A DNA stretch of 14,630 nucleotides from an uncultured Oscillospiraceae bacterium (GTDB lineage: Bacteria; Bacillota; Clostridia; Oscillospirales; Ruminococcaceae): contig UQQY01000038.1 in NCBI GenBank assembly GCA_900543295.1, positions 1 through 14,630 of the forward strand, read 5' to 3'. Position numbers and translations under genes: made by a program. Shown piece by piece: positions 6,832 to 14,096 of the stretch. Position 1 is the first letter of the stretch, and every line of letters starts with the position of its first letter. The notes below the pieces were generated by a model, which worked only from the letters and a program-made list of their open reading frames with translations, made no database searches and was not told where the DNA came from.

Positions 6832-7561
6832 TTTAGAGTTTGCCGCCACCGTGTGATTGGAATAGGTGCGCCACGTCGGCTCATAGTTTTCCGTCGCCTG
6901 ATTCCCCACATATCCCAGCCGGTTCTGCTCTCCCTCGCAAACAGCTCTAAAAAGGGGCCGGAAGAACAGCTTTCAATCAGAGGGATGAATTCGTCCGCTT
7001 TCTGGAATGCTCTCTTTTCATTGCCCTTATCAGATTCACCTGAGATCTTCCTGCGTCCAGCGTTCTGTTTTTATCGCCTTTGATACCAAACAGGAGTATT
7101 TCCGTTACATTTCTAAAATAAAAGCCTACGCCTCTCCCGTCGGGCATGCCGTCCTTTCTGACCTTTTCCCAGATGATATTCGTTTTATACTCGAATCCCC
7201 ATGCCTTCATGACCTCCAGCCCTTCTGGCAGCAGGGCGTTGGGTACCCAAAGGTACAAATGGCTCTTATCATCGGCAGCCTCTGAAACAGGCAGTTGTTT
7301 GATCTCAGACAGCGTCATGGTTTCATATCTGTTTAGCCGCTTATGTTCGGGCGCGACTTTCCCCGTTCTGTTTTGAAACTGCCAGGGAGGATCCGCGTAG
7401 ATTGTTTTATACTTTTTTCCTTTTGTGTATGCCTTAAAACTGTCTATGGTCAATTCCAATTCTGTTTTTTCTGCATTATCCACGCTCAATACCCCTCTAC
7501 ACAAGGCTTCCTGATCCCAATGGCCAAAATGGGGCAGCCGCCGTTTCTCTTCCAAATAACG
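6829..7561 (-). pseudogene. MT-A70 family adenine N6-methyltransferase, broken by two frameshifts
   Basis: The intact N-terminal frame (7555-6977) encodes an MT-A70 methyltransferase with the catalytic motif DPPW (residues 55-58 from the TTG at 7555), SHLYLWVPNALLP, and GVGFYFRNVTE. After KREHSRK (near 6995-7002) the frame runs into an early stop. The expected continuation ADEFIPLIESCSSGPFLELF...GWDMWG is present in the -1 frame. A second one-base loss near 6902-6908, in a run of G, shifts again to NQATENYEPTWRTYSNH and a stop at 6829. Together the pieces rebuild a normal C-terminus. No good ribosome site or ATG is seen; a stop codon lies in frame at 7564-7562. It is an orphan with no restriction partner nearby, probably a mobile-element cargo gene in decay. 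Two sequencing errors are the alternative. Confidence 0.82.
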
Positions 7562-7598
7562 TTACGCTCGCGCTTTGCCTGAAAGGGATTTTTTCTGT

Positions 7599-9092
7599 CT
7601 ATTTCAGCCCGAGCATCGAGACAACCTCTTCTTCGATTGCTTCCCGTTCAATCGAGCGGGTGAAGCGCACCGGCTTATCTTTAAGCTCTGCAAGGCTCTT
7701 CGGTACGCAAAGCCCCGACAGTCTTTCGAGCGTGCCGATTTGCTCGTATTCATCCTCCGGCAGCTCGTCGTAAACCGCTCCAAGCACGCTTGCCGCAAAT
7801 TTATAGGGATTTGCCGTAGAAGCGACAACAAGCCGCGTATTGTCGCCGGTCTCCCTGCGGTAGTGCATCGCGGCATGAACAGCCACAGCCGTGTGCGTAT
7901 CGCAGAGATAGGAATCCTCTTCAAACGCCGCGCGGATTGTAGCCTCTGTCGCATCGTCGTCACAGAAGTCGCCCCAGAAGAGCGATTGAAGCTTTTCCTT
8001 TACCTCGCCGCTCACCGTAAAGCTGCCGGTCTCGGCGAGAGAGGCATAAAGCGCGCGGACCGCCGCGTCGTCCTCGTCATAAAGGTCAAAGAGCAGACGC
8101 TCCAGATTGGAGGAAATCAGAATATCCATGGATGGGGAGATCGTCGTATAGAAATCGCGGTTTTTATCATAGGTTCCGGTGCGGATAAAGTCGGTCAGAA
8201 CCTTGTTGCGGTTCGACGCGCAGATCAGCCTGCCGATCGGCAGTCCCATTTTCTTTGCATAGTACGCCGCCAGAATATTGCCGAAATTGCCGGTCGGTAC
8301 GCAGACGTTGATTTGATCGCCCGGCTGAATCGTCCCGTCCGCGATCATCTGAGCATAGGCTGCGATATAGTATACCACCTGAGGCACAAGCCGTCCCCAG
8401 TTGATGGAGTTGGCGGAGGAGAACATCTTGCCGTTTTCCGCCATTTTTTCATGAAGGGCCTTGTCGGTGAAAATACGCTTGACTGCGCTCTGCGCGTCGT
8501 CAAAATTCCCCTTGACCGCGCAGACCGAAACGTTTTCACCCTCCTGTGTGGTCATCTGGCGCTTCTGCATTGGGCTTACGCCTTCCTCCGGATAGAAGAC
8601 CGCGATTTTAGTGCCCGGTACGTTTTGAAAACCAGCAAGCGCCGCCTTGCCGGTGTCGCCGGAGGTTGCAACCAGAATGACGATTTCCTTGTCGATGCCG
8701 GTGATTTTGGCGGAGGTAGTCAGCAGATGCGGCAGAAGCTGCAAGGCCATATCCTTAAACGCGCAGGTCGGGCCATGCCATAGCTCCAGCATGCTGACCC
8801 CGTCGCAGAGCTCTTCCATACGGATGATGGCGTCCGTCCCGAATTTTTCCGCGGTATAAGCGCCTTCCACACAGGATACAAGCTGTTCGTCGGAAAAGTC
8901 CGTCAGAAACAGCGACAGAATTTCGATGGCGCGCTCAGTATACGGCTTTTCCGCAAGGCATTCAATGTCCGCCATTTCGATTTCCGGAAAGCTCTCCGGC
9001 ACAAACAGGCCGCCCTCTTCGGAAAGCCCCTGTGTGATGGCCTGCGCCGCTGTAACGCGAAGTTCTTTATTTCGTGTGCTTTTATATTTCAT
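7599..9092 (-). CDS. thrC: Threonine synthase
   Basis: This PLP-dependent enzyme converts O-phosphohomoserine to threonine, the last step of threonine synthesis. The 497-residue protein is the long bacterial/fungal type. It starts with MKYKSTRN, then GLSEEGGLFVPE, and shows the PLP-lysine motif HGPTCAFKDMALQ (K113) and the phosphate-binding segment VATSGDTGKAALAGF. A later PTGNFGNILAAYYAKKMGLP segment is also typical. The ATG has AAGGGGA upstream. It follows the M19 dipeptidase after only 17 bp and is probably co-transcribed with it. No hom or thrB gene is adjacent. No T-box or leader peptide is visible in the tight junction. Confidence 0.97.
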   Translation of the reverse strand: MKYKSTRNKELRVTAAQAITQGLSEEGGLFVPESFPEIEMADIECLAEKPYTERAIEILSLFLTDFSDEQLVSCVEGAYTAEKFGTDAIIRMEELCDGVSMLELWHGPTCAFKDMALQLLPHLLTTSAKITGIDKEIVILVATSGDTGKAALAGFQNVPGTKIAVFYPEEGVSPMQKRQMTTQEGENVSVCAVKGNFDDAQSAVKRIFTDKALHEKMAENGKMFSSANSINWGRLVPQVVYYIAAYAQMIADGTIQPGDQINVCVPTGNFGNILAAYYAKKMGLPIGRLICASNRNKVLTDFIRTGTYDKNRDFYTTISPSMDILISSNLERLLFDLYDEDDAAVRALYASLAETGSFTVSGEVKEKLQSLFWGDFCDDDATEATIRAAFEEDSYLCDTHTAVAVHAAMHYRRETGDNTRLVVASTANPYKFAASVLGAVYDELPEDEYEQIGTLERLSGLCVPKSLAELKDKPVRFTRSIEREAIEEEVVSMLGLK

Positions 9093-9109
9093 CGGTCAGA
9101 TTCCCCTTT

Positions 9110-10051
9110 TTAAACGGCGGCAAGGCCTCCGTGCTTTTTCATAAAATCCGCCGCGTTGCCGTAGAACAGGCGATCCGCAAGCGGTTCTCCATACCATTTT
9201 ACCACAGCTTCGTACAGCGTGACAAGCCTTTCTGCTGAACTTAGGCAGAGCGGCATAGGCGCGCCGTCAAAATCCGAGCCGAGCGCGACAATTTGTTCGC
9301 CGCCCAAAGACAGCATCCGGTCGAGATGGCGGCGCAGCGCGTCGTAAGCATACGAATCATGCTTTTCACCGGTCACAAAAAGCGGATAGAAATTAAGCCC
9401 GCACAGCCCCCGCCGCCGGACAAGCTCCTTAAACTGCGCGTCGGTCAGATTGCGCAGATGTTCGCAAACCGCGCGGAGATTCGAGTGCGTGGCGATAACC
9501 GGCGCGTCCGTTTGCGAAAAAACGTCGTCGATTCCAAAGTCGTTTAAATGAGAAATATCCGGAACAATTCCGACGCGCAGAAGCTCTTTTAAGCAGTCTT
9601 TCCCAAACGGCGTAAGGCCCTTTTCCTCGCCGCCTGTTCCGTGCGCCAGCTCGTTGTCTCCGTTCCAGACAAGCGTGAAAAACCGTACGCCCAAATCCGC
9701 CATTACTGCAATGTTGCGGATGTTTCCGCCGATTGCCGTGCCGCCTTCCACGGATAAAACCGCGGTGCACTGAGCGGGCTTCGGCTCATTCTCCGGCATG
9801 TAAGAGGCAAAATGTACAGGGTCGCTTTCGAGCGTTTTGCAAAACAGCCGCTGCATGGAGAGAAAGCGCTGAAAAGCCGCTTCGCCGCGGCAGCCGCTTT
9901 CAATAAAGCAGGCGAACGTCTGCACCCACGGCGCGTTTGTCCCGCAGATGCGCGCACCGTCGAGCTGCCCGCTGTTTTGAAAAAGCGGCTCTTTTGTATC
10001 CAGACACCGCGAAAGCGTGTCGCAGTGCAGATCAAATACGCGAAAGGGCAT
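9110..10051 (-). CDS. Membrane dipeptidase (peptidase family M19)
   Basis: This 313-residue protein belongs to the renal-dipeptidase-like zinc hydrolases, which cleave dipeptides, often with a D-residue at the C-terminal side. Expected zinc ligands are present: H9 and D11 (FDLHCDT), E102 (SVEGG), H168 (ISHLN) and H189 (THSN), 21 residues apart as in the family, plus the LGSDFDG motif near 258-263. There is no signal peptide, so a cytoplasmic enzyme is likely despite the family name. The ATG sits two bases after the rnhB-yraN stop codon, and its SD is formed by that gene's terminal Glu codons. The physiological substrate is unknown. Confidence 0.93.
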   Translation of the reverse strand: MPFRVFDLHCDTLSRCLDTKEPLFQNSGQLDGARICGTNAPWVQTFACFIESGCRGEAAFQRFLSMQRLFCKTLESDPVHFASYMPENEPKPAQCTAVLSVEGGTAIGGNIRNIAVMADLGVRFFTLVWNGDNELAHGTGGEEKGLTPFGKDCLKELLRVGIVPDISHLNDFGIDDVFSQTDAPVIATHSNLRAVCEHLRNLTDAQFKELVRRRGLCGLNFYPLFVTGEKHDSYAYDALRRHLDRMLSLGGEQIVALGSDFDGAPMPLCLSSAERLVTLYEAVVKWYGEPLADRLFYGNAADFMKKHGGLAAV

Positions 10052-10053
10052 GA

Positions 10054-11031
10054 CTACTCCTCCTCATCCGCTGTAAAAGCGTTCGGGTAATAGCGCAAGG
10101 CTGTAATACGCGGCGCTTTTCCGCCGGCAAGCTCCACCTCCGCCACATCGAAGCGGCACCGCCCGCAGGCGTGCGTATCCGCATACTGTGACGCGGCGAG
10201 AATCAGCTTTTTCTGCTTTGACGGCGTAACCGCCGCCGCGCCGCTCACCCGAGCGCCCTCTTTTCGCGTCTTGACCTCCACAAAGGCGGTAATCCCGTCC
10301 TTCTCTGCAACAATGTCAATTTCGCCGTAGGGCGGCGCACTGTAATTTCGCGCGGCGATGGTGCAGCCCTCGCTTAAAAGCCAGCCGCACACGGCCTCTT
10401 CGCCGAGCCGCCCGCGCTTTTGCGCAGGGGATTCCTCGCCGCGTACGTATTTTTTCAGAAAGCTTTTCCGGTGAACCGGCGAAATACCGTGCGCGTCAAG
10501 CATCTGATAATGAAGCTTTGAGCCGTAGCCCTTGTGCTTTTCAAAGCCGTACTGCGGATACTGCTCCGCAAGCTCCGCCATATAGCGGTCCCTTGATACC
10601 TTTGCCAGAATCGAGGCCGCCGCAATGCATGCGCTGGTTCCGTCGCCCTTTACGACAAGGCGGCTGTGAACGGGCAGCTCCGGATTGCGGTTCCCGTCCA
10701 CCAGAACAAGCTTCGGTTTAACTCCAAGCCCTTCGACCGCACGGCGCATGGCGAGAAACGTTGCCTGCAAAATGTTCAAACGGTCGATCTCTTCGACCGT
10801 GGCGACCGCAACGCAATATGCCTCCGCCTTTTCGCAGATCTCGTCAAAAAGCAGCTCGCGCTTTTTCTCCGTAAGCTTTTTGGAATCGTTTAAGCCTTCA
10901 ATTACAGTATCGGGCTTTAAAATGACCGCCGCCGCGTACACGTCTCCGGCAAGCGGCCCGCGGCCCGCCTCATCCACACCGCATAGGGGCGTTACGCCGA
11001 TTTCCCTGTCATATTGAAATAAATCGTTCAT
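10054..11031 (-). CDS. rnhB: Ribonuclease HII fused to a YraN/UPF0102 nuclease-like domain
   Basis: Residues 1 to about 200 are RNase HII, which removes RNA and single ribonucleotides from DNA duplexes. The catalytic residues D20, E21 (GVDEAGRGPLAG), D112 (VDGNRN) and D130 have the spacing of E. coli RNase HII; ASILAKVSRDR follows. Residues about 204-325 are a complete UPF0102 (YraN) domain: KRGRLGEEAV, then GEIDIVAEKDG, then FVEVKTR, giving the nuclease-like D239, E252 and K254 pattern, and a conserved end ITALRYYPNAF. In many Firmicutes rnhB and yraN are adjacent separate genes. Here they form one 325-residue frame with no internal stop, joined by a short linker (RGEESPAQ). The ATG has GGAGGA just upstream, inside the end of rbgA. 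Confidence 0.95.
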   Translation of the reverse strand: MNDLFQYDREIGVTPLCGVDEAGRGPLAGDVYAAAVILKPDTVIEGLNDSKKLTEKKRELLFDEICEKAEAYCVAVATVEEIDRLNILQATFLAMRRAVEGLGVKPKLVLVDGNRNPELPVHSRLVVKGDGTSACIAAASILAKVSRDRYMAELAEQYPQYGFEKHKGYGSKLHYQMLDAHGISPVHRKSFLKKYVRGEESPAQKRGRLGEEAVCGWLLSEGCTIAARNYSAPPYGEIDIVAEKDGITAFVEVKTRKEGARVSGAAAVTPSKQKKLILAASQYADTHACGRCRFDVAEVELAGGKAPRITALRYYPNAFTADEEE

Positions 11032-11034
11032 CGC

Positions 11035-11931
11035 CTATTCCTCCGGCGGCGCTTCAAACGTCAGCCTTCCTAATTTTCCGCCGCGGTATTCGTCCATCAC
11101 GGTGATGGCAGCGCGCTCCGTATTCACCTCGCCGCCGGAGACGAGCATGCCGCGCTTTCTTCCTGCAAGCTCTAAAAGCTCCCAGCCGGAGAGCCCAGCT
11201 AAGTCTGTCATCTTAAAGCGCTCGGCAAGGCGCTCCGGATAATTTGCCGCAAGATAGGAGAGAAGACGCATGGCGAGAAGCTCGATGTCCACCACGCCGT
11301 CTTTGACCGCGCCCGTAAAGGCCAGCTTTTCGCCGACCAGCGGATCCTCGAATTTCGGCCACAGCACGCCCGGCATATCCAAAAGCTCCACGTCCTTGTC
11401 AAGGCTTACCCACTGTTTTCCGCGCGTAACGCCCGGGCGATCCTCCGCCTTGGCGCGCTTGGTACCCGCCATGCGGTTGATGAATGAGGATTTTCCCACG
11501 TTCGGCACGCCTACGACCATAATGCGCGTCATGCGCCCCTTCATGCCCTTGGCCTCTCTCTTCGCCAAAAGCTCCGCCAGCGTTTTTTTGACAAGCGGCA
11601 GGAAAGCGCCGGTTCCCGCGCCCGTTTTGCAGTCGCACGCCATCGCGGGAATGCCGCGCTTTTCATAATAGCGCAGCCACCGCTTTGTCATAGAAGGATC
11701 GGCGTTGTCGCATTTATTTAAAACCAGCATTCTGGGCTTTCCCTCGACCCATCGGTCAAGCTCCGGATTGCGGCTTGACTGCGGAATGCGCGCGTCGGTA
11801 ATTTCCAGAACCATGTCTACAAGCTTTAAATTTGCCTGAATCAGCCGTCTCGTCTTGGCCATATGCCCGGGGAACCACTGGATGGAGGGGATGTCGATAC
11901 CCTGTTCCGCCGGTTGTTCAAATTGATCCAT
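11035..11931 (-). CDS. rbgA: Ribosome biogenesis GTPase A
   Basis: RbgA (YlqF) is a circularly permuted GTPase needed for late assembly of the 50S subunit. The permuted motif order is visible: DAR (46-48), G4 NKCD (72-75), G1 GVPNVGKS (141-148), G2 T169 in RPGVTRGKQW, and G3 DMPG (185-188). The N-terminus contains IQWFPGHMAK, which is characteristic. The 298-residue length is slightly above the common 280-290. The ATG has AGGAG upstream at workable spacing. It lies 153 bp downstream of lepB and ends four bases before the start of rnhB-yraN. The rplS-(lepB)-rbgA-rnhB order is the classic Firmicute arrangement. Confidence 0.97.
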   Translation of the reverse strand: MDQFEQPAEQGIDIPSIQWFPGHMAKTRRLIQANLKLVDMVLEITDARIPQSSRNPELDRWVEGKPRMLVLNKCDNADPSMTKRWLRYYEKRGIPAMACDCKTGAGTGAFLPLVKKTLAELLAKREAKGMKGRMTRIMVVGVPNVGKSSFINRMAGTKRAKAEDRPGVTRGKQWVSLDKDVELLDMPGVLWPKFEDPLVGEKLAFTGAVKDGVVDIELLAMRLLSYLAANYPERLAERFKMTDLAGLSGWELLELAGRKRGMLVSGGEVNTERAAITVMDEYRGGKLGRLTFEAPPEE

Positions 11932-11957
11932 GCGTTTTGCTCCTGTTCTTCAATATC

Positions 11958-11978
11958 CGAGCGGGCAGTGCCCGCTCG
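11958..11978. repeat. Short GC-rich hairpin upstream of rbgA
   Basis: CGAGCGGGC (11958-11966) pairs perfectly with GCCCGCTCG (11970-11978) around a 3-base loop, about 27 bp before the rbgA start. There is no U-run, so it is not a typical terminator. It may be an mRNA processing or stability stem between lepB and rbgA. The remaining bases 11979-12084 show no gene. Confidence 0.55.
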
Positions 11979-12084
11979 CCCGATCTCTTATGAAAGAAAT
12001 TGGGTAAACGAAAAAGAAAGCCTCCTCAAAAACTGGAGAGGAAAAAGTGCCTGTTTACGGCGTTTTGAGCCGTCGCACACATCG

Positions 12085-12684
12085 CTATTCGATGCTTCCG
12101 AACTTGTTTAACGGCCAGATGCGGAAAATTGCCTTGCCGAATACGTCCTTGACGTCGATCTGTCCCACCGCGGAACAGCGGGAATCCAGCGATCCGTTGC
12201 GGTTATCGCCCATGACGAATATATGTCCCTCGTCCACTGTAAGCGGCAGCTCCGTATTGCCGTCGCGGTAGTCGATGTAAACCATTCTTTCTCGAATAAA
12301 CGGCTCGTCAAGCGCCTCGCCGTTTAAATATACGGTTCCGGTCTCATAGTCGATGTCAATGGTATCGCCCGCAACCGCGATGACGCGCTTGATAAGCGGC
12401 ACGTCGTTTTCCCGGCGGATCACAACAATGTCGCCCCTCTTCAGTTCTCCGTACAGCGAGGTTGTGATAATGCGTTCGCGGTTCTGAAGCGTGTTGGTCA
12501 TAGACTCGCCTTCCACCGTCATAACGCGCGCAATAAAGGTATTGACGACAAAAACGATAGCCAGCGCAATGCCGATGGTCCACAGCCAGCTGATAATCTC
12601 AGATTTTAAGCTGAACTTCTTTTCTTTTTTCTGCTTTTCTTCCTCCGGAAGTGCCGCAGCCTCTTCAAGCTGTGCGTTGTGCAT
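12085..12684 (-). CDS. lepB: Signal peptidase I
   Basis: Signal peptidase I removes signal peptides from exported proteins at the outer face of the membrane. The 199-residue protein has a charged cytoplasmic N-terminus, one transmembrane helix (about 30-50), then the catalytic domain with the Ser/Lys dyad S61 (VEGESMTNTL) and K99 (LIKRVIAVAGD) and box GDNRNGSLDSR (159-169). This is the short, single-anchor Gram-positive type. AAGGAGG stands seven bases before the ATG. A terminator-like hairpin lies only 27 bases upstream of the start, leaving no room for a separate promoter after it. Confidence 0.97.
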   Translation of the reverse strand: MHNAQLEEAAALPEEEKQKKEKKFSLKSEIISWLWTIGIALAIVFVVNTFIARVMTVEGESMTNTLQNRERIITTSLYGELKRGDIVVIRRENDVPLIKRVIAVAGDTIDIDYETGTVYLNGEALDEPFIRERMVYIDYRDGNTELPLTVDEGHIFVMGDNRNGSLDSRCSAVGQIDVKDVFGKAIFRIWPLNKFGSIE

Positions 12685-12710
12685 ACAAAATCCTCCTTAT
12701 TCCGAAACAA

Positions 12711-12736
12711 AAAGGGGACGTATTCCCGTCCCCTTT
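12711..12736 (-). terminator. Terminator-like hairpin immediately upstream of lepB
   Basis: AAAGGGGACG (12711-12720) pairs with CGTCCCCTTT (12727-12736) around a 6-base loop. On the minus strand it is followed by a run of five T, then the lepB SD. It is nearly the same sequence as the hairpin at 12903-12932. It would terminate or attenuate transcription coming from rplS before lepB. Confidence 0.7.
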
Positions 12737-12902
12737 AAGCTGGTCAGCTTTGCCTCCCATGCTTCATGGCAGAGGGCGTCCCCCGCCATGTGCCACCCCC
12801 GCAGATCCTGCGGTAGCAGGATTTGCTGTATGTCAAAACCGCCGCGCATGTCGCCGGTTTTGGCGGTTTAAATAAGAGTGGCAGAGACTTTTCGTCACAG
12901 AC
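12737..12902. other. Non-coding spacer between twin hairpins (rplS-lepB)
   Basis: This 166-bp stretch has no convincing gene. It contains further stems on the minus strand: AAACCGCC/GGCGGTTT (about 12837-12870) and ATCCTGC/GCAGGAT around TACC (about 12802-12820). A TTGACA occurs near 12836 on the minus strand, but no matching -10 is seen at normal spacing. Confidence 0.5.
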
Positions 12903-12932
12903 AAAAAGGGGACGTGTTACCGTCCCCTTTTT
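12903..12932 (-). terminator. Rho-independent terminator of rplS
   Basis: AAAAAGGGGACG (12903-12914) pairs perfectly with CGTCCCCTTTTT (12921-12932) around a 6-base loop, 26 bp beyond the rplS stop. A run of five T follows the stem on the minus strand. Confidence 0.85.
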
Positions 12933-12957
12933 CATGTACCGCACGGTACGTTTCCTT

Positions 12958-13305
12958 TTAGTTGTTGATCTTGTTTCTGACCTTGGCAGCCTTGCCGACT
13001 CTGTCGCGCAGATAGTAGAGCTTCGCGCGGCGAACGTGGCCGTTTCTTACGACATCGACCTTTACGACGTTCGGGGAATGAACCGGAAAAACGCGTTCGA
13101 TGCCGCAGCCGTGCGCAATACGGCGGACAGTAAAGGTTTCCTGAATGCCACCGTGCTTCATCGCGATGACGGTGCCCTCGAAGATCTGAATTCTCTCTTT
13201 GTCGCCCTCTTTGATTTTGCAGTGAACTTTAACCGTATCGCCGATTGCGATCGCCGGTTTTTCTTCTTTCATGCTTGCGCCGGAAATAATTTTCAGTGCG
13301 TCCAT
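12958..13305 (-). CDS. rplS: 50S ribosomal protein L19
   Basis: L19 is a large-subunit protein at the 30S-50S interface. The 115-residue protein has the family's normal length and shows IGDTVKVHCKIKEGDKERIQIFEGTVIA, the basic segment TFTVRRIAHGCGIERVFPVHSP, and the C-terminal RRAKLYYLRDRVGKAAKV. GGAGG lies 11 bases before the ATG, somewhat far. It is the first gene of the rplS-lepB-rbgA-rnhB cluster, is preceded by a leader of about 225 bases, and is followed by its own terminator. Confidence 0.98.
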   Translation of the reverse strand: MDALKIISGASMKEEKPAIAIGDTVKVHCKIKEGDKERIQIFEGTVIAMKHGGIQETFTVRRIAHGCGIERVFPVHSPNVVKVDVVRNGHVRRAKLYYLRDRVGKAAKVRNKINN

Positions 13306-13530
13306 TGTTGTGTTATCCTCCTGATTTGATTTTCAGGCATTCATGCGCAGATCTCAGCGCAGAGGACTGCCCGCTTAAATTTTGAAACAACGTTCTCATT
13401 AATCCCCGCTTAAAAACGGAATGCCGCAAAACGGCGACGGCCCGGTCGGACAAGCGCACAGACAGCCGTCAAAGTCCGAAGGATCACATCCCCAAAAAGG
13501 GAGCAGTCACTTATCATGAGCAGATTAATG
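13306..13530 (-). ncRNA. Long structured 5' leader of rplS, candidate L19 autoregulatory leader
   Basis: About 225 bases separate the predicted rplS transcription start from its ATG, with no credible gene inside. Stems include GGCA..TGCGC/GCGCA..TGCC (13336-13371), close to the ribosome site, and GACGGC/GCCGTC (13436-13441/13465-13470). L19 leaders that repress their own gene are known in Firmicutes. I recognise the position and the structured character, not a definite match to that family's consensus. Confidence 0.45.
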
Positions 13531-13537
13531 CCTGTAT

Positions 13538-13566
13538 ATACTATCACAAAAAGCGGGCCAATGCAA
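13538..13566 (-). promoter_or_regulatory. Probable promoter of rplS
   Basis: On the minus strand TTGCAT (13566-13561), a 17-base spacer ending in TGA, then TAGTAT (13543-13538), giving an extended -10. The hexamers match consensus moderately. The promoter stands back to back with the secG promoter. Confidence 0.55.
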
Positions 13567-13615
13567 GTGTTTTCCCGCGTTTTTTCTGCTGAACATGAAA
13601 AAATCAAAAAAACGG

Positions 13616-13644
13616 TTGATTATTTATTCCGCGTATGCTATCAT
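13616..13644 (+). promoter_or_regulatory. Promoter of secG
   Basis: TTGATT (13616-13621), a 17-base spacer ending in TGC, and TATCAT (13639-13644). The -10 matches five of six positions and is extended, which makes this a strong candidate. Transcription would start near 13651. Confidence 0.75.
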
Positions 13645-13724
13645 AGTATAGAAAAAAAGCCTGTCTGATACCGTATATGATCACAGCTTTTGTCTATAAC
13701 AATATGATAACGGAGGTTGCCGCT

Positions 13725-13973
13725 TTGGACGCACTGAAAATTACAGCGGGAATTCTGCTGCTGGTTGCATGTATTCTGCTCATCATTCTCTTTTTGATGC
13801 AGACGAGCAAGCAGTCCGGATTAAGCTCGCTTACCGGCTCGTCGGATTCCTATTTCAGCAAAAACAAAAGTAAGACGCTCGACGCGAAGATTGTCAATCT
13901 GACTCGTATTTTTGTCATTGTCTTCTTTGTTCTGACGGTTGCGCTGAACATCTTTGTCGCGCACTTGAAGTAA
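13725..13973 (+). CDS. secG: Preprotein translocase subunit SecG
   Basis: SecG is the small accessory subunit of the SecYEG protein-export channel. From the chosen start the protein has 82 residues and two transmembrane helices (about 3-25 and 56-79) joined by a loop containing QTSKQSGLSSLTGSSDSYF, the family signature. The start is a TTG at 13725, with GGAGG eight bases upstream, giving MDALKITAGILLL. ATG codons further upstream in frame (13677, 13704) have no ribosome site and would add an atypical leader. It has its own promoter and terminator and is followed by rnr, an order common in Firmicutes. Confidence 0.95.
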   Translation: MDALKITAGILLLVACILLIILFLMQTSKQSGLSSLTGSSDSYFSKNKSKTLDAKIVNLTRIFVIVFFVLTVALNIFVAHLK

Positions 13974-13981
13974 GGTCTTTT

Positions 13982-14010
13982 AAAAGCCCTGCAACACACG
14001 CAGGGCTTTT
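13982..14010 (+). terminator. Rho-independent terminator after secG
   Basis: AAAAGCCCTGC (13982-13992) pairs perfectly with GCAGGGCTTTT (14000-14010) around a 7-base loop. The T-run continues to 14012. It begins nine bases past the secG stop codon. Confidence 0.88.
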
Positions 14011-14096
14011 TTGTGTCCAAATGTATGGATTTGTTCGATACACTTCTTCTGTTTTCTGGACTATTAATCAAAAAAAGGATATGGAGTTGAAACAGT

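Noticed and set aside
6829..7561. Programmed -1 frameshift in the MT-A70 gene
   Set aside because: Two separate shifts would be needed, neither site is a standard X XXY YYZ heptamer, and no downstream pseudoknot is apparent. Decay or sequencing error is simpler.
12697..12789. Minus-strand 30-codon frame (MAGDALCHEAWEAKLTSLKG...) before lepB
   Set aside because: It reads through the terminator-like hairpin, and its end resembles the frame through the twin hairpin at 12903-12932 (KGTGIRPLFV and KGTVTRPLFV), which is explained by duplicated hairpins and not by protein conservation.
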